Shown piece after piece: positions 10,489 to 19,199 of a stretch of DNA of 64,000 nt. Below the pieces are notes generated by a model. That model saw nothing but the letters and a program-made list of their open reading frames with translations, was not told the origin of the DNA and ran no database searches. Position 1 is the first letter of the stretch. Every line of letters begins with the position of its first letter. The DNA is taken from contig CBDIBC010000003.1 of NCBI GenBank assembly GCA_965276635.1, forward strand, positions 62,001 through 126,000, given 5' to 3'. Source of the stretch: CBDIBC01 sp965276635. Its GTDB lineage: Bacteria > Actinomycetota > Acidimicrobiia > Acidimicrobiales > Palsa-688. Both the position numbers and the translations under genes were made by a program.

Positions 10489-12027
10489 CTACGTCTGGCC
10501 GACCCGTTCGGCGGCCAGCCGCCGGAGCTCGGCCTTGACGACCTTGCCGCTGGCGTTGACGGGCAGCTCGTCGACGAACAGGATGTGGCGCGGCTGCTTG
10601 AAGCCGGCCAGCCGCCTCCGGGTGTGGGCGACGATCTCCTGGTCCGTCACGTCTGCCTCGGCGCGCCGCACGATCACCGCGCAGATGGTCTCGCCCCAGT
10701 AGTCGTCAGGTACGCCGACCACCGCGGCGGTCGACACACCGGGATGGTCGTCGAGCACCTGCTCCACCTCCCGCGACGAGACGTTCTCGCCGCCGGTGAC
10801 GATGATGTCCTTCTTGCGATCGACGATGACGAGGTTCCCGTCGTCGTCGAACCGGCCCAGGTCGCCGGTGTGGAACCAGCCGCCGGCGAAGGCCCGCTCG
10901 GTCGCGTCCGTGTCCTCCCAGTAGCCCACGGTCACCTGGTCGCCCTGCACTGCGATCTCTCCGACGGCGCCCGGCGGGACGTCGCGCTCGTCGTCGTCCA
11001 CGATCCGTAGCGACACCACCGGGCTGGGCCGCCCCGCGGCGCGGAGGAGGTCGGGTCGGTCGGCCAACCCTCGCCGGTGGTCCTCGGGGCCGAGGAAGAC
11101 GGCGTTGCCCGATAGCTCGGTCATGCCGTAACCCTGGTAGAAGTCCACGCCCAGACGGTCGAGGGCCCGTCGGAGCAGCGCGGTGGGGATGCCCGACGCG
11201 CCCGATGCCACCCAGCGCATGGTCGTCACGTCGGCGCCGACGGCGTCGAGGTGGTCCAGGAAGGCCAGCAGCATGGTCGGCGCCATCGAGCAGGTCGTGA
11301 CCCGGTGCTGGTGGATCGCGGCCAGTGCCTCGTCGGCCCGGAAGCGGGGGAGGAGCACGACCGGCCGGTCGTGGAGGTGGAAGAGCAGGAGGTTGTAGCC
11401 AGCGACATGGCAGAGGGGGAAGGGGAACAGATAGACGTCGTTCTCGCGCACGGGCCGGGCAATGGCCGTGCCCAACACGGCGGCGACCAAGGATGCGTGC
11501 GTGAGCATCGCCCCTTTGGGCCGCCCGGTCGTGCCACTGGTGAACAGCAGCCAGGCCACGTCCTCCGGCCGGCCGCCGTCGCGTCGTACGGCCTGGCCGC
11601 CAGGCGAGCGCTCTGGGGTGGCGCGCCACTCCCACCCGTCGTCGAAGGCCCACACGGTCTCCACGTCGGGGAACCGATCGGCGTGCGCGGCCAGCGCGTC
11701 GAGGCGGGCGCGCTCGCCGAGAAGGACGGTCGGACGGGTGACGGCCAACAGGTCGGCTTGTTCGCCGGCCGTGAGGCGCTGGTTGAGCGGGACCAGCACC
11801 AGCCCGGCCCTCGACGCCGCGTAGTAGCACTCCACCCAGGGGATGCAGTTGTCGGCGACCACGGCCACCCGGTCCCCGGTGACGGTTGCTGCAGCCAGGT
11901 CGTCCGCCAGATGCTCGACGCGCGCCACCAGCTCGGCGAACGTGACCGTCGTACCGTCGGGGTCGATCACCGCCGGGCTGGCCGGGGAGCGCCGCGCCGC
12001 GTGCTCCAGGATCTGGTGCAGCAACAT
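10489..12027 (-). CDS. AMP-forming acyl-CoA synthetase/ligase
   Basis: 512 residues of the ANL superfamily. The ATP-binding loop WLLFTSGTTGRPKGAML is at 159-175, YGMTELSG and the GWFHTGDLGRFDDDG hinge follow, and the catalytic Lys lies in the closing PVNASGKVVK motif. It activates a carboxylic acid to the acyl-AMP and then the CoA thioester. Length and motifs fit medium/long-chain fatty-acid or aromatic acid-CoA ligases; the substrate cannot be told. It converges on the nitrate operon with an 8-base gap and is transcribed away from a divergent small gene. Confidence 0.9.
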   Translation of the reverse strand: MLLHQILEHAARRSPASPAVIDPDGTTVTFAELVARVEHLADDLAAATVTGDRVAVVADNCIPWVECYYAASRAGLVLVPLNQRLTAGEQADLLAVTRPTVLLGERARLDALAAHADRFPDVETVWAFDDGWEWRATPERSPGGQAVRRDGGRPEDVAWLLFTSGTTGRPKGAMLTHASLVAAVLGTAIARPVRENDVYLFPFPLCHVAGYNLLLFHLHDRPVVLLPRFRADEALAAIHQHRVTTCSMAPTMLLAFLDHLDAVGADVTTMRWVASGASGIPTALLRRALDRLGVDFYQGYGMTELSGNAVFLGPEDHRRGLADRPDLLRAAGRPSPVVSLRIVDDDERDVPPGAVGEIAVQGDQVTVGYWEDTDATERAFAGGWFHTGDLGRFDDDGNLVIVDRKKDIIVTGGENVSSREVEQVLDDHPGVSTAAVVGVPDDYWGETICAVIVRRAEADVTDQEIVAHTRRRLAGFKQPRHILFVDELPVNASGKVVKAELRRLAAERVGQT

Positions 12028-12123
12028 CCTCAGCCGGCTCCATCGGGCGTCACCGGATCATGGTAGGTGTCCGGCATCGCAGCCCGGCCGGAGTGGGCGG
12101 CCGTCGGCGCTGTGGTGTCGCCC

Positions 12124-12157
12124 TTAGCAAGTCACGAGGAAAGGATTTCCTTGCTAA
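12124..12157. promoter_or_regulatory. Inverted repeat overlapping the -35 region of a divergent promoter
   Basis: TTAGCAAG and CTTGCTAA are perfect 8-base arms 18 bases apart, with a nested AAGGA-TT-TCCTT palindrome at 12141-12152 between them. The right arm covers the -35 box of the promoter that follows. The layout suggests a repressor operator serving the small gene and possibly the divergent CoA ligase. Confidence 0.45.
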
Positions 12158-12179
12158 CAGTCGTAGGCAGACCTAATAT
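12151..12179 (+). promoter_or_regulatory. Strong sigma-A-type promoter for a leaderless gene
   Basis: TTGCTA, 17 bases, TAATAT. The expected transcription start falls at the GTG at 12187, so the message would be leaderless, which is common in actinobacteria. Confidence 0.55.
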
Positions 12180-12186
12180 TGTGACT

Positions 12187-12468
12187 GTGAGCACCGGATG
12201 CCACTATCACCATGCGCTCCTCCCGGCTCTGCGCCGACTCGACGGCGTGCGACTGACGGTGGGAGCCGGCGGTACCACCGCCGAGGCCTACGGCCTCGGG
12301 AGCCGCCTGCCGGCGACGGTCCGCATCAGCCTGCGCCTGGGCGCCCAGCTGGTGGAGGCCGGAGCCCCCCTGACCACGCACGTCGAGCGATCGGCCATCG
12401 ACGCCCCTGGTGTCGATGTGGCCGGCAACGGTGCCGCCGGGGCCGGGGCCGAGGTCGTGGCCCGATGA
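12187..12468 (+). CDS. Small hypothetical protein with a leaderless start
   Basis: 93 residues from GTG 12187, chosen because it lies at the predicted transcription start. Third positions are strongly G/C, which supports real coding. The protein begins with a Cys-His-Tyr-His-His cluster that could bind metal, then a Gly-rich stretch and an Ala/Gly-rich end. No family is recognised. It is divergent from the acyl-CoA ligase and carries its own operator-like repeat. Confidence 0.5.
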   Translation: MSTGCHYHHALLPALRRLDGVRLTVGAGGTTAEAYGLGSRLPATVRISLRLGAQLVEAGAPLTTHVERSAIDAPGVDVAGNGAAGAGAEVVAR

Positions 12469-12595
12469 TCGTCGTCCACGGCGAGGGCGTCGCCGCATCC
12501 TACGATCCGGCCCAGCCGCGCCACGAGTAGCTGCCCTCCGGTCGCAGGCCGGCGGTGAGGTCGGGCGCGGTCATGACCAGGCGCTGGCGAGGTCG

Positions 12596-12652
12596 GGCGA
12601 GGTCGGGCGCAATTTTGGGTCGCCTACGACCCAAACTGCACCGAACCTCGCC
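12596..12652. terminator. Long hairpin between two convergent units
   Basis: An inner perfect 9-base stem (TTTGGGTCG, loop CCTA, CGACCCAAA, 12614-12635) is enclosed by an outer 8-base stem (GGCGAGGT / ACCTCGCC). It lies between the small gene and the 3' end of the secreted protein gene and could end transcription from either side. No T-tract follows. Confidence 0.4.
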
Positions 12653-12708
12653 CGGTCACCGCCAAGACCGCACCCAAGCTCGGGGTCGACCCGCCGACCG
12701 GCCGGCAG

Positions 12709-12841
12709 TCGGTACGGGCGCCTGGCCGCTGGTCGGTACGGGCGGCTACCGGCGGTCGGTACGGGCGCCTGGCCGGCAGTCGGTACGGGCGCCTGGCCGG
12801 CGGTCGGTACGGGCGCGGCCGCCCACCGGTCGGTACGGGCG
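12709..12841. repeat. Six-unit tandem repeat with a period of about 24 bp
   Basis: The 12-mer TCGGTACGGGCG starts at 12709, 12733, 12756, 12780, 12804 and 12830, with related spacers in between. The array ends exactly at the stop codon of the secreted protein gene. The units are too short and the spacers too alike for CRISPR. Confidence 0.9.
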
Positions 12842-14410
12842 TCAGCCGCCCACCGGGATGATGCCGATGACCCGGCTCGCCGAGGCCAGGGCGCCGGTGG
12901 AGCCGGCGAAGTGGGCGTCTCCGAAGGTGAAGATGCCGCCGTCGGAGGCGACGAGGTAGTAGCCGTTGCCGTCGGGGGTGGCGGCCATGCCGACGATGGG
13001 CTTGTTGAGGTGGATGGCGCCGGTGGAGCCGAGGAAGGGGGCGTCGAAGGTGAAGATGCCGCCGTCGGAGGCGACCAGCCAGTAGCCGCCGGTGGCGGGG
13101 TCGGTGGCCATGCCGACGATGGGTTGGTTGAGGTGGACGGCACCGGTGGAGCCGGCGAAGTGGGCGTCTCCGAAGGTGAAGATGCCGCCGTCGGAGGCGA
13201 CGAGGTAGTAGCCGTTGCCGTCGGGGGTGGCGGCCATGCCGACGATGGGCTTGTTGAGGTGGATGGCGCCGGTGGAGCCGAGGAAGGGGGCGTCGAAGGT
13301 GAAGATGCCGCCGTCGGAGGCGACCAGCCAGTAGCCGCCGGTGGCGGGGTCGGTGGCCATGCCGACGATGGGTTGGTTGAGGTGGACGGCACCGGTGGAG
13401 CCGGCGAAGTGGGCGTCTCCGAAGGTGAAGATGCCGCCGTCGGAGGCGACGAGGTAGTAGCCGTTGCCGTCGCGGGTGGCGGCCATGCCGACGATGGGAT
13501 GACCGAGCGGCAGGGCCGGGGTGGAGGCTACCGGCGTGGAGCCGAACGCGAAGGTGGCGCCGTTGGAGCCGGCCAGCCAGTAGCCACCGCCGGTGGACGA
13601 GGTCCCCACCCGGTTCGGGGCCGCGGACCCCGACGACCCGGAGGGACCCGAGCCGGCGCCGGACCCCGGCGCCGTGCCGACGCCGTTGTACCGGACCGGC
13701 TGGCCGTACTGCCAGAACGTGTCGCTCCCGACGGGGATGCCGTGCTGGAGCTGGGTGCCCGAACCAGGGGTGGACTCATCCATGACGCTGTAGGTGGTCG
13801 CCGTGTCCCACCCCATGAACAGCCCGATGTGGTCGACCGTGCCGTAGTTCGGTACCGCAGTGGAGTTGAAGAGGATGGCGTCGCCCGGCTCGAGCTGCGA
13901 CCAGCTGATGGGCGTGACGTAGGCCGGGGCCGTGTATGTGGTGAACCCGCCGCCGCTGTCGACCTCACCCCAGGCGTGGGCCACGAACCCTGAGCAGTCC
14001 TCCCGCCATGCCGGGGTGACGCCGCCGGGCTTGGGGCTGTTGCCGGCGGCATCGCCGGCGTAGACGGTGCGGCTCTGCCAGTACCCAGCCTGGTTGTAGC
14101 CGGGATCATCGGCCGCGACGTACCAGTTGTTGGCGTTGGCCACGATCTGGCTCCGGGAGATGGGCGTGACGGTTGCCGCGGCGTGCAGGGAGCTGCCTTG
14201 CGGCCCGTCGTGGACCGCCGCCACCTCCGGGCCCGACGCGGGGGCGCCGACCCGGGGTGCGGCCAGTGCGCCGCCGGGCACGGCGACGACCAGGGCGATC
14301 CCGACGATGCCGGGAACGGCGATCCGGAGAGCGGCGGTCCGGCGCCTGTCGCGAACGCGACGGGCCAGCCGCCGGACTCGGCGGTTTCTGGTCAGCGGAT
14401 CGGATCCCAT
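12842..14410 (-). CDS. Secreted NlpC/P60-like protein with C-terminal GGIFTF repeats
   Basis: 522 residues. A basic N-terminus and a hydrophobic segment (IAVPGIVGIALVVAVPGG) followed by ALAAP form a signal peptide. Residues of about 100-240 resemble an amidase/peptidase fold of the CHAP or NlpC/P60 kind: a Cys in WREDCSGFVAHAW and a His in VDHIGLFMGWD could be the catalytic pair. A Ser/Gly linker leads to about seven repeats of some 41 residues (GYYLVASDGGIFTFGDA), probably a beta-propeller. ATG 14410 has GGAG nine bases upstream; an in-frame ATG exists at 14437. It probably acts on or near the cell wall. Confidence 0.82.
   Translation of the reverse strand: MGSDPLTRNRRVRRLARRVRDRRRTAALRIAVPGIVGIALVVAVPGGALAAPRVGAPASGPEVAAVHDGPQGSSLHAAATVTPISRSQIVANANNWYVAADDPGYNQAGYWQSRTVYAGDAAGNSPKPGGVTPAWREDCSGFVAHAWGEVDSGGGFTTYTAPAYVTPISWSQLEPGDAILFNSTAVPNYGTVDHIGLFMGWDTATTYSVMDESTPGSGTQLQHGIPVGSDTFWQYGQPVRYNGVGTAPGSGAGSGPSGSSGSAAPNRVGTSSTGGGYWLAGSNGATFAFGSTPVASTPALPLGHPIVGMAATRDGNGYYLVASDGGIFTFGDAHFAGSTGAVHLNQPIVGMATDPATGGYWLVASDGGIFTFDAPFLGSTGAIHLNKPIVGMAATPDGNGYYLVASDGGIFTFGDAHFAGSTGAVHLNQPIVGMATDPATGGYWLVASDGGIFTFDAPFLGSTGAIHLNKPIVGMAATPDGNGYYLVASDGGIFTFGDAHFAGSTGALASASRVIGIIPVGG
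12896..13560 (-). repeat. Nearly identical 249-bp repeats inside the secreted protein gene
   Basis: The same DNA recurs at a 249-base offset (anchors at 12896, 13145 and 13394), that is 83 codons or two protein repeats. The units are almost identical at the DNA level, so they are recent duplications or kept alike by recombination, and the copy number may vary between strains. Confidence 0.85.
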
Positions 14411-14503
14411 GTCGGCATGCTCCAGCGAGGTCGGCATCGTCCTGCACAGATCGGCACGTTCCGGGGCGGACTTGACCCTGCCCTGGCGGCTACGGTTCCT
14501 CCA

Positions 14504-15259
14504 ATGCCCGAGGTCCTCGTCGAAACCCACGGTGAGATCGCCGTCGTGGTGCTGCACCGGCCCGAAGCCCGCAACGCGGTGAACGCGGCCTTGGCCGGGG
14601 CCCTGGTGGCCGCCATGGCGGCCTGCCAAGACGCCGGCGCCATCGTGCTCACCGGATCGGACCCGGCGTTCTGCGCCGGCCTCGACCTGCGGGACCTGGG
14701 GACCGACGACCTGGGTGCGCTCCCGCCATTCGTCGACGCGGTGGCGTCGTCCGCCGTTCCGGTCGTCGCCGCGGTGAACGGGCCGGCGGTGACAGGGGGC
14801 TTCGAGGTCGCTCTGGCCGCGGACTTCATCGTGGCGTCCGAGCGGGCGGCCTTCGCTGACACCCACCTCCGGGTCGGGGTGTACCCGGGCCCCGTGCTGG
14901 TCGACCTGCCCCGGCGCGTCGGCGGGGCGTGGGCCAGGCAGATGTCGCTGACCGGGGACTTCGTGGACGCTGAGCTGGCCCTGCGGATCGGCCTGGTGAA
15001 CCAGGTCGTTCCCCACGGTCAGCTCCTGGGCCACGCCCGCCGGCTGGCGGAGGCCATCGCCGAGCAGGACCGGGACCTGGTGTCGCTGATGCGTGCGGAC
15101 TGGGATGCCTCGATGGGCTTACCCCTCCAGCAGGCCCGAGCGGTGCATGCCGAGCACGGGGCGCGCTCGCGCCGGGTCGGGGCGACGACGGGATCGGCGA
15201 TCGCCGAGCGGCGCCAGGCCGTCCTGGCCCGCTCGCGCACCCAGCGCTCGCCGGGTTGA
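14504..15259 (+). CDS. Enoyl-CoA hydratase/isomerase family protein
   Basis: 251 residues of the crotonase fold: RPEARNAVNAAL near the start, the oxyanion-hole segment GSDPAFCAGLDLRDL and the second one NGPAVTGGFEVALAADF. Glu in GGFEVAL is in the place of one catalytic acid. It would hydrate or isomerise an enoyl-CoA in fatty-acid or aromatic breakdown. It starts about 90 bases from the divergent secreted protein gene and reads towards the oxidase gene 50 bases on, which may be its operon partner. Confidence 0.9.
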   Translation: MPEVLVETHGEIAVVVLHRPEARNAVNAALAGALVAAMAACQDAGAIVLTGSDPAFCAGLDLRDLGTDDLGALPPFVDAVASSAVPVVAAVNGPAVTGGFEVALAADFIVASERAAFADTHLRVGVYPGPVLVDLPRRVGGAWARQMSLTGDFVDAELALRIGLVNQVVPHGQLLGHARRLAEAIAEQDRDLVSLMRADWDASMGLPLQQARAVHAEHGARSRRVGATTGSAIAERRQAVLARSRTQRSPG

Positions 15260-15310
15260 GGTGACGGTCCGGAGAGAAGGCGACGTGGCGCCCGCGCGCC
15301 ACCCCTGATC

Positions 15311-16588
15311 GTGACGGGCGTGGTCGTGGTGGGCGGCGGCATTGTCGGCCTGGCCACGGCGCGGCAACTGCTGGTGCGCCACCCTTCCCTCGCCGTGACC
15401 GTGCTGGAGAAGGAGCTCGATCTGGCCACCCACCAGACGGCTCGCAACAGCGGGGTGATGCACGCAGGGCTCTACTACCCACCCGGCTCGCGCAAGGCCC
15501 TGTTGTGTCGAGACGGCAAGGCGGCACTCGAGCGGTACGCCGCCGATCGCGGTATCCCGTTCGAGCGTTGCGGCAAGGTGGTGGTCGCCGTACGGCCCGA
15601 TGAACTGGCCCGCTTCGACTCCCTCCACCGGCGGGCCCAGGAGAACGGGATCCCCGGACTGGAGGTGCTCGGTCCCGACGGCCTACGCGACCGGGAGCCG
15701 AACGCCGTTGGTCTCCGGGCCCTGTGGTCACCGTCCACCGGGATCATCGACTTTCGCCAGGTTGCCCTGGCCTTCGCCGATGACGTCCGGTCCCGCGGTG
15801 GTCGCATCGAGCTGGGTGTAAAGGTGACGGACGTGGCCCGCCGGCCGGACCGGGCGGTCGTGGTCGCCTCGACAGGCGAGTACGAGGCGACGGGCGTGAT
15901 CACGTGTGCGGGCGTGTACGCCGACCGGGTCGGCGTCTCGGTTGACATTGCCGACCGGGTCGGCGTCTCGGTTGACATTGCCGACCGGGTCGGCGTCTCG
16001 GTTGACATTGCCGAGGATCGCTCGATGATCGTGCCGTTCCGCGGTGACTACTACACGTTGACGCCGGAGGCGGCGCCCCTCGTGCGCGGCCTCATCTACC
16101 CGGTGCCCGACCCAGACCTGCCGTTCCTCGGCGTGCACCTGACTCGGCGGGTCGATGGCTCCGTGCTCGCCGGTCCGAACGCGGTGCTGGCCCTGGCCCG
16201 TGAGGGGTATCGACGTCGGGATCTCGACGCTCGTCACGTGCTGTCCATGGTGACCGATCGCAGGTTCTGGCGGTTGGCCAGGCGGTACTGGCGGACGGGC
16301 GCCATCGAGGTGTGGCGCGACGTGAGCCGTCGGGCGTTCACCCGCCAGCTGAGGCAGTACGTGCCTGCCCTCGCCCCCGACGACCTGCGGTGGGCCCCTG
16401 CCGGCATCCGCGCCCAGGCGGTCGATCCTGACGGGCATTTGGTCGACGACTTCAGGTTCGGCGGGGGTGCGCGGGTGTTGACGGTGCGGAACGCGCCGTC
16501 CCCGGCGGCGACGTCATCGCTGGCGTTGGCCATGGTCCTGGTGAATGAGGCGGAGGAGCGCTGGTTGGGCGGCGCCGCCGGCGGGTGA
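15311..16588 (+). CDS. lhgO: L-2-hydroxyglutarate oxidase-like FAD enzyme
   Basis: 425 residues. The FAD-binding fold is at 4-21 (VVVVGGGIVGLATARQLL), followed by the family motifs HQTARNSGVMHAGLYYPPGS and KGDYY-like RGDYYTL. LhgO oxidises L-2-hydroxyglutarate to 2-oxoglutarate at the membrane, passing electrons to quinones. GTG 15311 is the start. The middle contains three tandem copies of DRVGVSVDIA, coded by an exact 30-base triplication absent from the family pattern, inside the FAD domain just after ITCAGVYA. Its 3' end overlaps the convergent permease gene by 137 bases. Confidence 0.88.
   Translation: MTGVVVVGGGIVGLATARQLLVRHPSLAVTVLEKELDLATHQTARNSGVMHAGLYYPPGSRKALLCRDGKAALERYAADRGIPFERCGKVVVAVRPDELARFDSLHRRAQENGIPGLEVLGPDGLRDREPNAVGLRALWSPSTGIIDFRQVALAFADDVRSRGGRIELGVKVTDVARRPDRAVVVASTGEYEATGVITCAGVYADRVGVSVDIADRVGVSVDIADRVGVSVDIAEDRSMIVPFRGDYYTLTPEAAPLVRGLIYPVPDPDLPFLGVHLTRRVDGSVLAGPNAVLALAREGYRRRDLDARHVLSMVTDRRFWRLARRYWRTGAIEVWRDVSRRAFTRQLRQYVPALAPDDLRWAPAGIRAQAVDPDGHLVDDFRFGGGARVLTVRNAPSPAATSSLALAMVLVNEAEERWLGGAAGG
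15920..16009 (+). repeat. Exact 30-bp segment repeated three times in frame
   Basis: Three consecutive identical 30-base units (15920, 15950 and 15980) add 20 residues to the oxidase. The identity down to third positions shows a very recent expansion by slippage or unequal crossover. Confidence 0.95.
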
Positions 16589-17417
16589 AGGTGCCTAGGT
16601 AGCACGCGGTGGCCACGGCCAGGATGGCGAAGCTCGGGGGCACGCTCGGCGCGGCGTACGACCAGGCCAGACCCACCCACATCGATCCCACCGCCAGGAG
16701 CACAGCGAGGGCCAACGCCCGCCACGGCCGGTCGGTCAGGCGGTAGGCGGCACCGGCCGGCGCCGCCAGCAAGCCGAGCAGGAGCAGGGACCCCACCACC
16801 TGGGTGGCCTCGCCCGCGGTGGCGCCGACGAGAATCAGGAAGCCGACGCCGAGCAGGCGGACCGGCACCCCGCGGGAGCCCGCCACGTCAGCGTCGACGG
16901 AGGCGAACAACAACGGTCGGGCGATGGCCAGCACGCCCACGATCACGGCGACGGCCACCAGCTCCGCCAGGTGGGCGGCACCAGCACTCAGCCCGAGGAT
17001 GGATCCGAAGAGGACCGACACGCCGGCGGTGCCGTTGCTGCCGCTCGACGAGCTGGTGTACACGCTGAGGCAGAACACCCCGATGCCGAGCACCCAGGCG
17101 AATACGTTGCCGATGACGACATCGTCGGCTCGGCCCCGCCGCCCGAGCAGGCCGAGGATCAGGGCGAAGGCGATGCACCCACCGAACAGGCCGGCGCGCA
17201 GGTCGACGCCGACGGCGAGGGCGGCCAGCGCGCCGGTGAACGCCACGTGCGACAGGGCGTCGCCGCTGAAAACCTGGCTGCGCACGACCAGGAAGTAGCC
17301 GACCAGGCCGGCGGCGGCGGCCACCAACCCGCCCGCCAGGAAGGCGCGCGCCATGTCCGGCTGCGCCAGCATGTGCCCCAAGCCGATGAGGGGATCGGCC
17401 GATGCCACCATCGCCAT
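16452..17417 (-). CDS. Metal ABC transporter permease (ZnuB/MntB family), second copy
   Basis: 321 residues with about eight membrane segments of the ABC-3 family. DALSHVAFTGALAA is the cytoplasmic loop that contacts the ATPase. The last 45 residues are Pro/Arg-rich, lie in the part that overlaps the oxidase gene, and are probably dispensable. It follows the first permease by 19 bases and closes the zinc-type uptake operon. Two permeases may form a heterodimeric channel. Confidence 0.87.
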   Translation of the reverse strand: MAMVASADPLIGLGHMLAQPDMARAFLAGGLVAAAAGLVGYFLVVRSQVFSGDALSHVAFTGALAALAVGVDLRAGLFGGCIAFALILGLLGRRGRADDVVIGNVFAWVLGIGVFCLSVYTSSSSGSNGTAGVSVLFGSILGLSAGAAHLAELVAVAVIVGVLAIARPLLFASVDADVAGSRGVPVRLLGVGFLILVGATAGEATQVVGSLLLLGLLAAPAGAAYRLTDRPWRALALAVLLAVGSMWVGLAWSYAAPSVPPSFAILAVATACYLGTFTRRRRRPTSAPPPHSPGPWPTPAMTSPPGTARSAPSTPAHPRRT

Positions 17418-17436
17418 CAGGTACGCACCGTGGGCA

Positions 17437-18354
17437 TCAGGTGCGCACCGCCCCGGCGCGGTCAGGCCGGGCGAGCTGGCGGCGCCGCTCGCCCCACCGC
17501 CCGGCGCCGGTGGCCGCCACGTAGGCCACGAAGGCCAGGGTGGTGACGAAGAACCCGACCGGGTAGACCGAGAAATACGAGGCGGCCAGCCCGAGCCAGG
17601 TGACCCCCAAGGCGACGCCGATGGTCACGGCGATGCTCGCCGCGGGCCGGGTGGTGAGGCGCTGGGCGGTGGCCGCGGGCATGACCAGGATGGCGAACAC
17701 GAGCAGGCTGCCGGTGATCTGGCTGACCTCGGCGGCGGCCAGGCCGAGCAGCAGGAGGAACACGATGGACAACAGCCGGACCGGCACCCCTCGCGCCTGG
17801 GCGGCGTCTGGGTCGACCGATGCGAACAGCAGCGGCCGGCCCAGGAGGACGGCGACGGCCACGGTGGCCAGGCCCACGGCCGCGAGGACCCGCACCTGGT
17901 CATCGCTGATGCCAAGGAAGCTGCCGAAGAGCAGAGCGTCGACCCCCGAGAGGAAGCTCTTGGAAAGACTGGTGAACAAGAAGCCGCCGGCCAGCGCAAA
18001 GGCCTGGACGGTGCCGATGACCGCCGATTCCTCCGAGAAGCCCTCGGCGGCCTGCGGCCGGGTGGCCGCACCCAGCACGGCGGCCGCGGCCGCACAGAAG
18101 CCGAAGTACCCCCATCCCAGCCCGACGCCCAGCCACGCCGCCCCCGCCGCGCCGGGGAACCCCACCACGGCGAGCGTGTGGCCGGCGAAGGTCTGACGGC
18201 GCAGCACCATGAGCCAACCGATGCTGCCCGCCACCACAGCCACGACCGTCCCCGCCCACAAGGCGTTGACCATGAAGTGGAAGGCGAACAGCTGGCGGAC
18301 ATCGGCGACTAGGTTCCACTGCAAGTGGGTGCCGGTGTCGGCCAGCACCATCAC
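17437..18354 (-). CDS. Metal ABC transporter permease (ZnuB/MntB family), first copy
   Basis: 305 residues with eight predicted membrane segments. QTFAGHTLAVVGFPGAAG is the ATPase-contact loop, and SQITGSLLVFAILVMPAATA matches the conserved sixth/seventh helix of the family. The ATG overlaps the ATPase stop by four bases. It shares PLLFASVD-D-A--RGVPVRLL with the second permease, so the two are paralogues. It forms the membrane channel for Zn(II) or Mn(II). Confidence 0.9.
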   Translation of the reverse strand: MMVLADTGTHLQWNLVADVRQLFAFHFMVNALWAGTVVAVVAGSIGWLMVLRRQTFAGHTLAVVGFPGAAGAAWLGVGLGWGYFGFCAAAAAVLGAATRPQAAEGFSEESAVIGTVQAFALAGGFLFTSLSKSFLSGVDALLFGSFLGISDDQVRVLAAVGLATVAVAVLLGRPLLFASVDPDAAQARGVPVRLLSIVFLLLLGLAAAEVSQITGSLLVFAILVMPAATAQRLTTRPAASIAVTIGVALGVTWLGLAASYFSVYPVGFFVTTLAFVAYVAATGAGRWGERRRQLARPDRAGAVRT

Positions 18355-19199
18355 GAGCGGGGGAGCCCGGTGTGGCGGTCGGTGTGGTGGGCCGGAGCCT
18401 CCGGTTGGCCGACGACCACCAGCCGGCCGTCCGATGTGCGCAGCACCTCGATCGCCGTGCCGTACAGCCGGCTCAGCGTCGGGCCGGTGATGACCTCGTC
18501 CGGGCGGCCGGACACGGCGCCGCCCTCCGCGATGTAGACGACCCGATCGACGTGGGAGAGGATCGGGTTCACGTCGTGAGCGACCATCAAGACGGTGACG
18601 CCCTCCTCCGCGCAGATGCCCGCGATCAGCGTCGCTACCGAGGCCTGGTTCGGCAGGTCCAGGCTGTCGAGCGGTTCGTCGAGCACCAGAAGCCGAGGGT
18701 GGCGGACCAGCGCCTGGGCGATCAGGATGCGTTGCTGCTCACCGCCAGAGACGGCGCCGACCGGACGGTCGGCGTAGTTGGACGCGCCGACCCGCTCAAT
18801 GACCTCGGCCACCCGGCGCTGCTGCTCGCGGGCGGCCGCCGACCAGCGGGACCGGCCGGGCCAGGGCACGCCCCAGCGGTCGCCGTCGAGGCCCAACCGA
18901 ACGATGTCGGTGCCACGGACCCGCAACGAGGGCGGGAAGCTGCGCCGCTGGGGGAGATAGCCGATCTCGGCGCTGGCCGCGCCCGGCCGTCGACCCAGGA
19001 CGTCCATCCTGCCCGCGTCCAGGGCGATCAGGCCCAGCGCCACCTTCACCAGGGTCGACTTGCCGACGCCGTTGGGGCCGAGGACGGCGACCAGCTCGCC
19101 GCTGGCCACTTCCAGGTCGACGCCGCTCCAAAGCATCCGACCGCCCACCCGGACGGCAGCCTGGTGGGCGCGCAGGGCGACGGCCGGATCGGCGGTCAC
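18351..19199 (-). CDS. znuC: Metal ABC transporter ATPase (ZnuC-like)
   Basis: 282 residues. Walker A is VLGPNGVGKSTLV, signature VSGGEQQR, Walker B LLVLDEPLDSLD, and the switch His lies in MVAHDVN. GTG 19199 overlaps the binding-protein stop (GTGA), and the longer open frame upstream is inside that gene. It powers metal import. The C-terminal 30 residues end in a His-rich AHHTDRHTG stretch that might sense metal. Confidence 0.92.
   Translation of the reverse strand: MTADPAVALRAHQAAVRVGGRMLWSGVDLEVASGELVAVLGPNGVGKSTLVKVALGLIALDAGRMDVLGRRPGAASAEIGYLPQRRSFPPSLRVRGTDIVRLGLDGDRWGVPWPGRSRWSAAAREQQRRVAEVIERVGASNYADRPVGAVSGGEQQRILIAQALVRHPRLLVLDEPLDSLDLPNQASVATLIAGICAEEGVTVLMVAHDVNPILSHVDRVVYIAEGGAVSGRPDEVITGPTLSRLYGTAIEVLRTSDGRLVVVGQPEAPAHHTDRHTGLPRS

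Noticed and set aside
12709..12841. Regularly spaced repeats resembling a CRISPR array
   Set aside because: Units are 24 bases with no unique spacers of 30 bases or more, and no cas genes are nearby.
12410..13993. Forward frame of 527 codons with Gly/Glu/Val repeats (GHADDGLVEVDG)
   Set aside because: It is the complement of the repeats of the secreted protein, whose own frame has a signal peptide and known domains.
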